A DNA stretch of 38,500 nt from Dysgonomonas sp. 520 (GCF_010501095.1 NZ_QVMP01000026.1:4606-43105), one strand, 5' to 3'. Numbered from the stretch's first letter, positions 9,218-17,408 are shown. Notes: generated by a model not told the origin, from the letters alone. Numbers and translations: made by a program.

Positions 9218-10483
9218 TCAATCGGGGAAAATGATGGAAAGCTGCCTGTCGTCGTCCCCTTTTTTCTTTTTTGGTTCTGTTAATATTTTCCGCAGATGTT
9301 CCGGGGTAGCTTCATTCACGGTATACATGGGCAGTTCGTTGCAAGTGATAAAATATTGAGCCTTTTTCATCACGATGCCCATCTTTTTCAGTTGCGAAGC
9401 GTTCAACCTTCCGTATCTCCTTGAAGTGATTATCAGTTTAGCCGACTTCACTCCGATGCCCGGCACACGCAGTATCATGGAATAATCGGCACGGTTAATG
9501 TCAACAGGAAACATTTCGGGATGGCGTAGTGCCCAAGCCAATTTGGGGTCGATTTCCAAATCGAGGTTCGGAAACCTGTTATCTACTATCTCGTCGGCCC
9601 TGAACTCATAGAAACGCATCAGCCAATCGGCCTGATAGAGCCTGTTTTCCCTCACCAGAGGCGCTTGTTTGAGCACGGGCAAACGCTTGTCGTAACTGTT
9701 CACGGGTATAAAGCCTGAATAATAGACACGTTTCATACTCGGTCTTTTATACAATTTCGACGAAAGGCTAAGGATATCTTTGTCTGTTTCGTTTGTTGCC
9801 CCTACAATCATCTGAGTACTTTGTCCGGCAGGCACAAAACGGGGTGTGGAGCGTATACGCTTCCGGTCTTCAATGCTTTGAAGCATGCCCTGTTGAATGA
9901 ATCGCATAGGCTGATAGACACTCAAATGGTCTTTTTCGGGGGCTAAAAGTTTCAGGTTGTTTTCGGTCGGAATTTCCAGGTTTACGCTCATACGGTCGGC
10001 ATACAATCCTGCTTCGTTTACCAGCTCCTGACTCGATCCCGGAATACTTTTCATGTGAATGTAGCCGTTGAAACGATGAATGGTGCGAAGTTCCTTCACT
10101 ACCCTCACCATGCGTTCCATCGTATAGTCGGGATTGTTTATAACTCCCGAACTAAGAAACAGCCCTTCAATGTAGTTCCGCCTATAAAATTCGATGGTCA
10201 ACTCAACCAGCTCATTCACGTTGAATGTTGCCCGGCGTATATCATTGCTCCGGCGGTTGATGCAATAGGCGCAATCGTAGATACAGTTGTTTGTGAGCAT
10301 GATTTTCAGCAACGAAATACATCTGCCATCTTCCGAAAAACTGTGGCAGATACCCATTCCCCCCACAGTATTGCCTAAACCGCCCGGTTTGTTTTTTCGG
10401 ACCGTTCCACTGGAAGAACAGGATACATCATACTTCGCCGATTCTGCCAGTATTTTCAGTTTTTCTAATACAGCATCGTTCAT
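9218..10483 (-). CDS. TIGR03916-family putative DNA modification/repair radical SAM protein
   Basis: Starting at the ATG at 10483 the protein has 421 residues, which fits the family length. The reading frame stays open for 79 more codons upstream, but that extension is AT-rich, hydrophobic and unlike the family. An alternative start lies at 10495. The radical-SAM 4Fe-4S motif is CX3CX2C (C67, C71 and C74, within NNCIYDCAYCINRRSND). The N-terminus has KYDVSCSSSGTVR and GMGICHSFSEDGRCISLLKI. The C-terminus carries a helix-hairpin-helix, PGIGVKSAKLI, consistent with DNA binding. Members are paired with TIGR03915 proteins and are predicted to act on nucleic acid, but no substrate is known to me. 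It is first in a minus-strand operon with the small ORF and the TIGR03915 gene. Confidence 0.92.
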   Translation of the reverse strand: MNDAVLEKLKILAESAKYDVSCSSSGTVRKNKPGGLGNTVGGMGICHSFSEDGRCISLLKIMLTNNCIYDCAYCINRRSNDIRRATFNVNELVELTIEFYRRNYIEGLFLSSGVINNPDYTMERMVRVVKELRTIHRFNGYIHMKSIPGSSQELVNEAGLYADRMSVNLEIPTENNLKLLAPEKDHLSVYQPMRFIQQGMLQSIEDRKRIRSTPRFVPAGQSTQMIVGATNETDKDILSLSSKLYKRPSMKRVYYSGFIPVNSYDKRLPVLKQAPLVRENRLYQADWLMRFYEFRADEIVDNRFPNLDLEIDPKLAWALRHPEMFPVDINRADYSMILRVPGIGVKSAKLIITSRRYGRLNASQLKKMGIVMKKAQYFITCNELPMYTVNEATPEHLRKILTEPKKKKGDDDRQLSIIFPD

Positions 10484-11036
10484 CTCAATAGACATCCGAA
10501 CCAAAAATATTAAAAGAACAGTCGTTGTTAAGAAAGTATGCATATTGCTGATTGTTTGTATGTTAATATTAATGAATTGTATAACTGTCAGAGCCATTAT
10601 TTTAGATAATATTCTGTTTTTGAACCCATCAAAAGATTTAGCATAATTTCTACGATCTGTGTATAACTGATATTCTGAATTAATACCCATATATTCAGAT
10701 GTCAAATTGATGTCGAGCAACTCAATATCTGATAGCTTGGGTTTGCGTTTTGATTCAAAAAATTCATTTTATTTGATATTTGTTCTAATGTCTCTAATAT
10801 TTTCACGTAATTTGCACTGAAGTTGTACATGTTATTTTAGCGTTTGTAAAACAATTAAATATGATCGTCTATTTGAATTTGAACAACTTCTTTTATGCTT
10901 TATAATAATGCACTACGGGTTACTTAAAATTCACATAAATATAGTGTTTTGATATTTTTATTCACAATGAGAAATAGAACTTTCTGACAACTAATGTGTT
11001 AAATAATAATCAAGAAAGGGTAGTCATAAGTAATAT
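10484..11036. other. AT-rich intergenic region
   Basis: These 553 bp lie between the preferred radical-SAM start and the repeat at 11037. The first 237 bp are open in the radical-SAM frame, but the translation looks non-coding. I see no convincing gene, terminator or promoter. A 15-nt string, AACCCGTAGTGCATT, at about 10911-10925 (minus orientation) recurs at about 20513-20527. Confidence 0.5.
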
Positions 11037-11258
11037 CAATCAGCAGTTGATTTTTACAACAAAATGTTCTTTTAATTTCGATAATAACAATTGTAGGGGC
11101 GAATAAATATTCGCCCTGATATTCGGGCATACCAGAGGTCTGCCCCTACAAACCACTCCGGGGTATTCCCTCTCTTTTGGAAAGGTGTAGGGGTGGGGTT
11201 TTACTCCACCCGTAGATTCGTCGAATATAAACCAACATTTTTCAAATGCTGATTCGCA
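11037..11258. repeat. GTAGGGGCG-type interspersed repeat (family C copy 1) upstream of the collar operon
   Basis: The left terminus (ATCAGCAGTTGA..., 11039 on) and right terminus (...TTCAAATGCTGATTCGCA) are imperfect inverted repeats. The core has TTTAATTTCGATAATAACAA, TTGTAGGGGCGAATAAATAT and GGGGTGGGGTTTTACTCCAC, nearly identical to the copy at 25852-26075. AAGTAAT occurs just outside both ends (11028-11034 and 11260-11266), a possible target-site duplication. It ends 45 nt before the first collar gene. Short open frames inside it are not genes. Confidence 0.8.
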
Positions 11259-11302
11259 CAAGTAATTACATTTTGTATCAATAACTAATTTTTCAATTTT
11301 CT

Positions 11303-11872
11303 ATGAAAAGAATTATGCTAGTAATTTGCATTGTGGCTATCAGCCATTTTGCAACTGCACAGGATCAGTATTTAGGTGAAATACGCATGTTTGCAGGAAA
11401 TTTTCCTCCAAGAGGATGGGCGTTATGCAATGGACAATTTTTGTCCATATCTCAAAATCAGGCATTATTTGCTCTGCTTGGAACAACTTATGGAGGAAAT
11501 GGATTTACAACTTTTGCTCTACCCAATTTGCAAGGGCGTGTACCTATTCATGCCGGAAATGGGCATGAGCTTGGTCAAACCGGAGGAGAAGCTAATCATA
11601 CGATAAGCGTTAATGAACTTCCTGCGCATAACCATGTCGCAACCGCAACACAATATGCCAGTAAATCGGATGGAACATCAAGTAATCCTAACGGACAATA
11701 TCCTGCTGTTTCGGAGACTAATGCATACAGTGCAACAGCTGATACGAAAATGGCGACAACAACTCTATCAACTTCTCAAACGGGAAGTGGAACTCCTGTA
11801 AATAACATGCAACCCTATACGGTTGTAAATTATATTATCGCCATACAGGGAGTTTTCCCTTCAAGGAATTAA
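11303..11872 (+). CDS. Secreted phage-tail-collar (MdpB-like) protein, paralogue 1
   Basis: This 189-residue protein has a cleavable Sec signal peptide (MKRIMLVICIVAISHFATAQ). The mature part starts with the Collar domain (PF07484 type): YLGEIRMFAGNFPPRGWALC, then NGQFLSISQNQALFALLGTT and a TFALPNLQGRVPIHAGNG block (about residues 23-92). A Thr/Ser/Asn-rich middle leads to a conserved end, MQPYTVVNYIIAIQGVFPSR. Collar domains are known from phage short-tail fibres and from the microcystin-dependent protein family, usually without a signal peptide. Export to the periplasm or surface is therefore notable, and its role is unknown. No lipobox or T9SS C-terminal domain is present. It is the first gene of a four-gene operon, with 23 nt to the next start. 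Confidence 0.9.
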   Translation: MKRIMLVICIVAISHFATAQDQYLGEIRMFAGNFPPRGWALCNGQFLSISQNQALFALLGTTYGGNGFTTFALPNLQGRVPIHAGNGHELGQTGGEANHTISVNELPAHNHVATATQYASKSDGTSSNPNGQYPAVSETNAYSATADTKMATTTLSTSQTGSGTPVNNMQPYTVVNYIIAIQGVFPSRN

Positions 11873-11895
11873 TAACAACAAAAAGAAATATACTT

Positions 11896-12489
11896 ATGAA
11901 AAAAATTGTACTCACAATAATAATGCTTTTAGCATGTCATTATTATTCCTTCTCCCAAGTAGATACGTATATTGGTGAGATACGTATGTTCGCAGGAAAC
12001 TTCGCTCCTGCCGGGTGGGCATTTTGTAACGGACAGATTCTGCCCATATCTCAAAACTCAGCATTGTTTTCTATAATTGGAACAACTTATGGAGGTGATG
12101 GAAAAACTAATTTTGCTTTACCTAATTTGCAAGGACGTGCTCCATTGCAACCAGGACAGGGAGAGGGCTTGTCTCTTTATCAATTGGGAGAACAAGGCGG
12201 CTCTGAAACTGTAACACTATTGCAATCAGAATTGCCATCCCATACACACATTGTGACTGTAACGCAACCTGAGATAAAAACGGCAGGTACGTCGGACGAT
12301 CCGACGGGCAAATATCCGGCCGTATCTATCGTTACACCTTACGGTACAACCTCCGACACAACTATGGCGGCTCCTGATGTAAGCGTGTCTCCATCGGGAG
12401 GTGGTAATCAACCAATGAATAATATGCAACCCTATCTGACTGTGAATTACATTATAGCCTTACAGGGTATTTATCCTCCCCGTCAATAA
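11896..12489 (+). CDS. Secreted phage-tail-collar (MdpB-like) protein, paralogue 2
   Basis: This 197-residue paralogue of the preceding gene has a signal peptide of about 20 residues ending in SFSQ. Its Collar domain keeps YIGEIRMFAGNFAPAGWAFC, GTTYGGDGKTNFALPNLQGR and the G-rich block QPGQGEGLSLYQLGEQGGSE. The conserved carboxyl end is MQPYLTVNYIIALQGIYPPR. The central SHTHIVTVTQPEIKTAGTSD segment aligns with the HNHVATATQYASKSDGTSS part of paralogue 1, so the three proteins share one architecture and differ mainly in loops. It lies 23 nt after paralogue 1 and 24 nt before paralogue 3. The tandem arrangement suggests local duplication. Possible roles are adhesin-like or trimeric surface structures, but nothing in the sequence fixes this. 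Confidence 0.9.
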   Translation: MKKIVLTIIMLLACHYYSFSQVDTYIGEIRMFAGNFAPAGWAFCNGQILPISQNSALFSIIGTTYGGDGKTNFALPNLQGRAPLQPGQGEGLSLYQLGEQGGSETVTLLQSELPSHTHIVTVTQPEIKTAGTSDDPTGKYPAVSIVTPYGTTSDTTMAAPDVSVSPSGGGNQPMNNMQPYLTVNYIIALQGIYPPRQ

Positions 12490-12513
12490 TATTTATTAAA
12501 TAAAAGATCAATT

Positions 12514-13107
12514 ATGAAAAAGATTATATTATCCCTGATTGTAATAGTAATTAGTCAGATAGCTTTTGCTCAAGATTCATATGTAGGGGAGATTCGTATG
12601 TTTGCAGGAAATTATGCTCCTCAGGGATGGGCAATCTGTAACGGTCAACTTCTCTCGATAAATCAAAATGAAGCTTTGTTCACTATAATAGGTACAACTT
12701 ACGGGGGAGATGGTGTTAATACTTTTGCCTTACCCGATATGCAAGGTCGTGTGCCCATTCATCAGGGAACTCAACAAGGAACAACCTATGTTATTGGGAC
12801 AAAGGCTGGTTCGGAAACCCGAACATTGACGGCAAACAACTTGCCACCTCACTCTCATCAGGTGACTATAACACAATCGGCCAGCAAGCAGGAAGGTACA
12901 TCAACAAGTCCCGAAGGTAAATATCCGGCTGTGGATGGAACAAATCTCTATGGAAGTCCTGTTGCCGGAGCAACTAATGTTACTTCCAATTCCACCGTTG
13001 TTACATTAGCTCCCTCCGGAGAAAATCAACCTGTCGAAAACAGACAACCATATTTAGGAATTAATTTCATCATTTCTTTAAATGGTATTTATCCAACACA
13101 AAACTAA
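12514..13107 (+). CDS. Secreted phage-tail-collar (MdpB-like) protein, paralogue 3
   Basis: The third tandem copy has 197 residues and a signal peptide, MKKIILSLIVIVISQIAFAQ. Its Collar domain reads YVGEIRMFAGNYAPQGWAIC and later TFALPDMQGRVPIHQGTQ. The middle again has PPHSHQVTITQSASKQEGTS and the end is RQPYLGINFIISLNGIYPTQ. It is more diverged at the C-terminus, with NRQPY in place of NMQPY. The gene is followed after 11 nt by a T9SS-cargo gene, suggesting that all four are co-expressed. As with its siblings there is no lipobox and no membrane anchor. If these form trimeric fibres, they could assemble as a hetero-complex, which is speculation. Confidence 0.9.
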   Translation: MKKIILSLIVIVISQIAFAQDSYVGEIRMFAGNYAPQGWAICNGQLLSINQNEALFTIIGTTYGGDGVNTFALPDMQGRVPIHQGTQQGTTYVIGTKAGSETRTLTANNLPPHSHQVTITQSASKQEGTSTSPEGKYPAVDGTNLYGSPVAGATNVTSNSTVVTLAPSGENQPVENRQPYLGINFIISLNGIYPTQN

Positions 13108-13118
13108 ACAGTGAGATT

Positions 13119-14087
13119 ATGAAAAAAATATATACATCAATGCTTCTGGCAATGTTGCTGTCAGTAAATTCTTTGGCTGCACAAACCAGTTTGTTGCCGG
13201 GCGATATTGCATTTGTAAGTATCAATAGCAGCAGCAATACCGATCAGTTTGCTTTTGTTCTTCTTACCCCCATAGATGCAGGAACCAATATAAACTTTAC
13301 TGATTGCGGATGGAACGAGGCAACAGGATTTACGTCTTTCCCCGGCGACAGTCATTTCACATGGACTGCCGATGCTCAAATGCAAGAGGGTGCAACAGTA
13401 CTCATTACAACAAACAATGGCAACTCTCTTCCACAAGCAAGCACGGGCACGATTTCGGGTAGCAATATGTTGATCTCCATAGCAGGCGACCAGATTTTTG
13501 CCTATCAGGGAACGGTTATTAGCCCATCCTTTATCGCAGGTATCAGTTTCAATCAGAACGAGAGCGGACAACCCGGCAGCGAGTTTGACGGGGCATCCAC
13601 ATCCAATTCCACAACAGGGTTGCCGAGCCAGCTGACAATCGGGGTGAATGCCGTTCACGTTTACAATACGTCTGCATTTGCCGAGGAAGATAATTCTTTA
13701 TACAATGGACAAACGACTTCGGGCACGAAACAAGTTCTTGCCGCAGCCATCAACAATATGAATAATTGGGGAGGAAACAATGATACTCCTTTTGTCCTTG
13801 ATCCGATGCCCTTTACTTTCTCCGTATCTATTACAACAGCAATAGGAAATGGAGAAAATGATTCAAGGATAACGATATACCCCAATCCTACGACAGATGG
13901 TTTCTACGTGAAGGGAATAAAAGAAACTGCTCAGGTGTCATTGTTTGATATGGCAGGAAATGTGTTGTTTAGCAAAACAATAACGGAAAATGATTATATG
14001 CCTGTTCAACTCCTGCCTAAAGGAGTGTATCTGATTCGTATTGATCAAGAAAGCGAATCGGATTATAACAAGCTAATTGTGCAGTAG
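13119..14087 (+). CDS. Secreted protein with a type IX secretion C-terminal sorting domain
   Basis: This 322-residue protein has a signal peptide (MKKIYTSMLLAMLLSVNSLAAQ). Residues about 25-240 form an all-beta region beginning LLPGDIAFVSINSSSNTDQF, with FVLLTPIDAGTNINFTDCGW. This start is common in Bacteroidetes secreted proteins with lamin-tail-like or uncharacterised ectodomains. Residues about 247-322 match the T9SS type A sorting domain: RITIYPNPTTDGFYV, SLFDMAGNVLF, LLPKGVYLIRI and a final NKLIVQ. The protein should therefore cross the outer membrane through the type IX system and be released or anchored at the surface. It is the last gene of the collar operon, 11 nt after paralogue 3, and a strong terminator follows. 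The three collar proteins lack this CTD, so they may use another route or stay periplasmic. Confidence 0.88.
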   Translation: MKKIYTSMLLAMLLSVNSLAAQTSLLPGDIAFVSINSSSNTDQFAFVLLTPIDAGTNINFTDCGWNEATGFTSFPGDSHFTWTADAQMQEGATVLITTNNGNSLPQASTGTISGSNMLISIAGDQIFAYQGTVISPSFIAGISFNQNESGQPGSEFDGASTSNSTTGLPSQLTIGVNAVHVYNTSAFAEEDNSLYNGQTTSGTKQVLAAAINNMNNWGGNNDTPFVLDPMPFTFSVSITTAIGNGENDSRITIYPNPTTDGFYVKGIKETAQVSLFDMAGNVLFSKTITENDYMPVQLLPKGVYLIRIDQESESDYNKLIVQ

Positions 14088-14128
14088 ATAGTTGCTGCGA
14101 CACAACTTTCATTATGTCACAAGAGGAG

Positions 14129-14167
14129 CGGATTCGCCGGGTTATTCCGTGCGAATCCGTTTATTTT
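14129..14167 (+). terminator. Rho-independent terminator of the collar/T9SS operon
   Basis: CGGATTCGC (14129-14137) pairs with GCGAATCCG (14151-14159), a 9-bp stem followed by TTTATTTT. It lies between the convergent T9SS-cargo and purN genes. Confidence 0.85.
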
Positions 14168-14168
14168 G

Positions 14169-14729
14169 TCAGAGAAGGTTCTTTATTATTTCAGGAAAAT
14201 ATTTGTATTCCAGCTCGTGCACCTTATTGGCAACCGTTTCGGGGGTATCGTCGGGAGTAACATCGCACTTTGCCTGAAAAATGATGCTTCCCTCGTCGTA
14301 ATTCTCATTCACATAATGTATTGTGATGCCCGATTCCTTTTCGCCCGACGCAACCACAGCCTCATGCACATGGCTGCCATACATGCCTTTCCCGCCGAAT
14401 TTGGGAAGCAGGGCAGGATGTATGTTAATTATTGCCTGAGGATAGGCATCAATAATATTTTGAGGCACTTTTAGCAGGAATCCGGCCAAAACGATGAAAT
14501 CTATCTTGTACTCATTCAATGCACTCAATACTTTCTCTGTTTCGTCGAACTCCTTTTTTGCAAAAGTTAGGGAATTTACACCTAATTTTAGAGCTCTTTC
14601 GTGAACATAGGCATCCTTTCTGTTCGAAATGATTAAAGGAATGGAAACATTGGGGTCGTAGGTGAAAAAATTTATGATATTCTCTGCATTAGAGCCAGAT
14701 CCGGAAGCAAAAACGGCAATTCTTTTCAT
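14169..14729 (-). CDS. purN: Phosphoribosylglycinamide formyltransferase (10-formyl-THF dependent)
   Basis: This 186-residue cytoplasmic enzyme formylates GAR to FGAR in de novo purine synthesis. It starts MKRIAVFASGSGSNAENII, the phosphate-binding loop of the family. It contains DFIVLAGFLLKVP and the active-site stretch IINIHPALLPKFGGKGMYGS, with the catalytic Asn and His of the NIHP motif. The DEGSIIFQA segment supplies the conserved Asp. The length is normal. It is convergent with the collar operon and divergent from acpP, with 156 bp between the purN and acpP starts. Confidence 0.97.
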   Translation of the reverse strand: MKRIAVFASGSGSNAENIINFFTYDPNVSIPLIISNRKDAYVHERALKLGVNSLTFAKKEFDETEKVLSALNEYKIDFIVLAGFLLKVPQNIIDAYPQAIINIHPALLPKFGGKGMYGSHVHEAVVASGEKESGITIHYVNENYDEGSIIFQAKCDVTPDDTPETVANKVHELEYKYFPEIIKNLL

Positions 14730-14801
14730 TTGTTAAAGATGTTTGATTGATGCACACAAAATAAAAAAATGTGCAATTTTAACTTTTTTCTTCGCAAAAA
14801 A

Positions 14802-14834
14802 TTTGTTTCATATACATAAAAAGCTGTTTCTTTG
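14802..14834 (+). promoter_or_regulatory. Candidate promoter of the acpP-fabF-rnc operon
   Basis: TTTG at 14802-14805, a 21-nt spacer and TTTCTTTG at 14827-14834 approximate the Bacteroidetes TTTG/TAnnTTTG promoter, with one mismatch in the -7 box. The acpP ATG is 52 nt downstream. Confidence 0.55.
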
Positions 14835-14885
14835 CACCGACAAAAATATAAATAAAAATTAATTATTAATTAAAATCAGAAAGTT

Positions 14886-15122
14886 ATGTCAGACGTAGCA
14901 TCAAAAGTAAAAGCGATAATTGTTGACAAATTGGGTGTTGAAGAAACAGAAGTTACAGAAACAGCTAGCTTTACAAACGATCTTGGCGCAGACTCGCTAG
15001 ACACAGTTGAGCTTATCATGGAATTTGAAAAAGAATTTGGCATCTCTATCCCTGACGATCAAGCAGAAAAAATCGGAACAGTTGGAGACGCAGTTGCTTA
15101 CATCGAAGCAAACGCAAAATAA
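14886..15122 (+). CDS. acpP: Acyl carrier protein
   Basis: This 78-residue acidic protein carries the growing acyl chain in type II fatty acid synthesis. The phosphopantetheine site is S37 in [15 protein letters not shown], and helix III contains [16 protein letters not shown]. The length and the DSL motif are canonical. It is directly followed by fabF (21 nt), the conserved bacterial arrangement acpP-fabF-rnc. Codon use looks highly expressed. The gene is preceded by a run of AT-rich leader and a probable promoter at 14802-14834. Confidence 0.98.
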   Translation: MSDVASKVKAIIVDKLGVEETEVTETASFTNDLGADSLDTVELIMEFEKEFGISIPDDQAEKIGTVGDAVAYIEANAK

Positions 15123-15143
15123 AAATTTTCCCTAAATACATTT

Positions 15144-16406
15144 ATGGAATTAAAAAGAGTAGTTGTAACAGGTCTGGGTGCAGTTACACCAATCGGCAAC
15201 GATGTGAAAACCACATGGGAAAACGCACTGAATGGCGTAAGTGGAGCCGGGCCTATTACTCAATTTGACGCATCAAAGTTCAAAACCCGGTTTGCCTGCG
15301 AGGTAAAGGATTTTGACATTTCAAAATATCTTGATCGCAAAGAAGCCAGAAAATGCGACAGGTACACACAACTTGCAGTAGCTGCATCAGAAGAAGCTAT
15401 CCTTGATTCGGGATTAGATTTTGAAAAAGAAAACAGAGATCGTATAGGTGTTCTGGTTTCGGCCGGTATAGGTGGTATCAAAACTTTCGAAGAAGAGGTG
15501 GGTAATTACTACACACACATGGAAATGGGGCCTAAATTCAACCCCTTTTTCATACCTAAGATGATTGCCGATATTGCCACCGGTTTCATTTCTATCCGTC
15601 ACGGATTGAGAGGACCTAACTTTGGCACGGTTTCGGCCTGCGCATCGTCAACTCACAGCACTATCACAGCTTTCGATTTTATCCGTTTGGGCAAAGCCGA
15701 AGTGATAATTGCAGGGGGAGCCGAAGCTGCGGTTTGTGCATCGGGTATAGGAGGTTTCAATGCCTTGACAGCCCTGTCGACACGTAACGATTCTCCTGAA
15801 ACGGCATCACGTCCGTTCAGCAAGAGCCGCGACGGGTTTGTGTTGGGTGAAGGTTCTGCATGTCTTATACTGGAAGAACTTGAACACGCGTTGGCACGAG
15901 GTGCAAAAATATATGCGGAAGTAGTAGGAGGCGGTATGTCTGCCGATGCCTATCACCTTACTGCATCACATCCTGAAGGGGTGGGTGCGAAATTGGTGAT
16001 GGAGAACTCATTGGCCGACGCAAATATGAAACCCGAAGAAATTGATTATATCAACGTGCATGGCACATCAACACCTGTTGGCGACCCATCCGAACTGAAA
16101 GCTATTAAAGCCGTTTTCGGAGACAGTGCATACGATATGAATATCAGTTCCACCAAATCTATGACCGGACACTTGCTTGGAGCTGCAGGAGCCATTGAAG
16201 CGCTTTTCTGTACGTTGGCTGTTCAGAACGACATCGTTCCTCCGACAATCAACTTTACGGAAGGAGACGAAGACCCTGAAATAGACTACAAGTTGAACCT
16301 GACATTTGGCAAGGCTCAGAAGAGAACTGTCAGAGCGGCACTATCAAACACTTTTGGTTTTGGCGGTCACAACGCTTGTGTAATCGTTAAAAAGTTCACT
16401 AAATAG
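15144..16406 (+). CDS. fabF: 3-oxoacyl-[acyl-carrier-protein] synthase II
   Basis: This 420-residue condensing enzyme elongates acyl-ACP with malonyl-ACP in fatty acid synthesis. The catalytic triad is visible: nucleophile C166 in VSACASSTHS, H306 in NVHGTSTPVGD and H343 in KSMTGHLLGAAGA, with K338 nearby. The N-terminus VVVTGLGAVTPIGNDV and C-terminus SNTFGFGGHNACVI are typical of KAS II. The length is normal. It lies in one operon with acpP upstream and rnc just downstream (6 nt between the fabF stop and the rnc GTG). Confidence 0.98.
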   Translation: MELKRVVVTGLGAVTPIGNDVKTTWENALNGVSGAGPITQFDASKFKTRFACEVKDFDISKYLDRKEARKCDRYTQLAVAASEEAILDSGLDFEKENRDRIGVLVSAGIGGIKTFEEEVGNYYTHMEMGPKFNPFFIPKMIADIATGFISIRHGLRGPNFGTVSACASSTHSTITAFDFIRLGKAEVIIAGGAEAAVCASGIGGFNALTALSTRNDSPETASRPFSKSRDGFVLGEGSACLILEELEHALARGAKIYAEVVGGGMSADAYHLTASHPEGVGAKLVMENSLADANMKPEEIDYINVHGTSTPVGDPSELKAIKAVFGDSAYDMNISSTKSMTGHLLGAAGAIEALFCTLAVQNDIVPPTINFTEGDEDPEIDYKLNLTFGKAQKRTVRAALSNTFGFGGHNACVIVKKFTK

Positions 16407-16412
16407 AAAGAA

Positions 16413-17204
16413 GTGCTTAAAAAGATATATCGAAACGTAAGGCTTTTTCCCAAACGAGGGAGAGAGCCTTATGTTTCTTTTTATAAGATACTGAACTTCT
16501 ATCCTTTCAACATAACTCTCTACGAGCAAGCACTTTTACACAAATCTTCCTCTATCCGGATGAAGGACGGACGATGGATCAACAACGAACGGCTGGAGTT
16601 TCTGGGCGATGCCATATTGGATGCGATTGTAGCCGATATTGTGTTCAAAGAATTTGAATACAAGAAAGAAGGATTCCTCACCGACATGCGTTCGAAGATA
16701 GTGAAACGTGAAACTTTAAACCGTCTTGCTCTCGAACTGGGGCTGAATAAACTTATAAAAACCTCCGCTCAGGCATCGCACAAAACACACATGTATGGCA
16801 ATGCTCTGGAAGCCTTGATCGGCGCAATATATCTGGATCAGGGATATAGGGCGGCAAAAAAATTCGTTATCGAACGCCTTATCAAGAAATATCTGGATAT
16901 TGAAGCTGTGGCAACGAGTGAAGCCAATTTCAAATCGAGACTGATTGAATGGAGTCAAAAAAACAAGATTAGCATATTGTTCGATCTTGTTGACTCTCAG
17001 GTGGATGAGGACAACAATCCTATCTTCACCACAGCGATAGTTATCTACGAAAAAGAAGCGGGAAGGGCAAAAGGTTATTCTAAAAAAGAATCGCAACAGA
17101 AAGCTGCTAAATTGGCTCTGGAAAAATTGCAAGAAACGGAATTCCTGACATACGTATTCGAACAAAAGGAAAAAGAAACCGAACTTCCGCCTCAGGAAGG
17201 ATAA
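16413..17204 (+). CDS. rnc: Ribonuclease III
   Basis: This 263-residue double-strand-specific endoribonuclease processes rRNA precursors and structured mRNAs. The signature NNERLEFLGDAILDAIVADI occupies residues 57-76, with catalytic acidic residues E62 and D66. The second acidic set lies in GNALEALIGAIYLDQG. A dsRNA-binding domain follows (about 165-240), ending with YSKKESQQKAAKLALEKL. The start is a GTG at 16413 with AGAAAG just upstream. An N-terminal extension (residues 1-30) before the nuclease domain resembles that of other Bacteroidetes RNase III proteins. It is the third gene of the acpP-fabF-rnc operon. Confidence 0.96.
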   Translation: MLKKIYRNVRLFPKRGREPYVSFYKILNFYPFNITLYEQALLHKSSSIRMKDGRWINNERLEFLGDAILDAIVADIVFKEFEYKKEGFLTDMRSKIVKRETLNRLALELGLNKLIKTSAQASHKTHMYGNALEALIGAIYLDQGYRAAKKFVIERLIKKYLDIEAVATSEANFKSRLIEWSQKNKISILFDLVDSQVDEDNNPIFTTAIVIYEKEAGRAKGYSKKESQQKAAKLALEKLQETEFLTYVFEQKEKETELPPQEG

Positions 17205-17363
17205 TATGCTACCTCCCCTTCATAGAATTATACCTCTCCATATTTTTTGCAAAAATGAAGAAAAATGGCTCCCCCTCAACTATTTTTTAGTTCGTAGTGG
17301 TTTCAATGAAATTTTTTAAGCAGACTCTTAGTTAAAAGACAGCCATTTTTCGACTATCTTTTC

Positions 17364-17371
17364 TATCTTTG
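17364..17371 (+). promoter_or_regulatory. Candidate -7 element upstream of guaA
   Basis: TATCTTTG fits TAnnTTTG and lies 37 nt before the guaA ATG. The -33 region has no clear TTTG. This suggests guaA has its own promoter. Confidence 0.5.
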
Positions 17372-17408
17372 TGTCCTAAAAAAATCGAAACAAGTTTTAT
17401 AAATTTCT

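Noticed and set aside
10911-10925. 15-nt string AACCCGTAGTGCATT shared in inverted orientation with about 20513-20527
   Set aside because: The match is short, flanks do not align clearly, and I could not define element ends. It may be chance or a decayed repeat.
11040-11261. 73-codon minus-strand frame in the gap before the collar operon
   Set aside because: It lies wholly inside a family C repeat whose other copies do not keep the frame.
11303-13107. Collar genes as part of a prophage
   Set aside because: No capsid, terminase, integrase or tail-tube gene is nearby, and the products have Sec signal peptides.
13161-13658. 165-codon frame antisense to the T9SS cargo gene
   Set aside because: The plus-strand protein has a signal peptide and a T9SS domain. 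The antisense frame has a Cys-rich, non-family translation.
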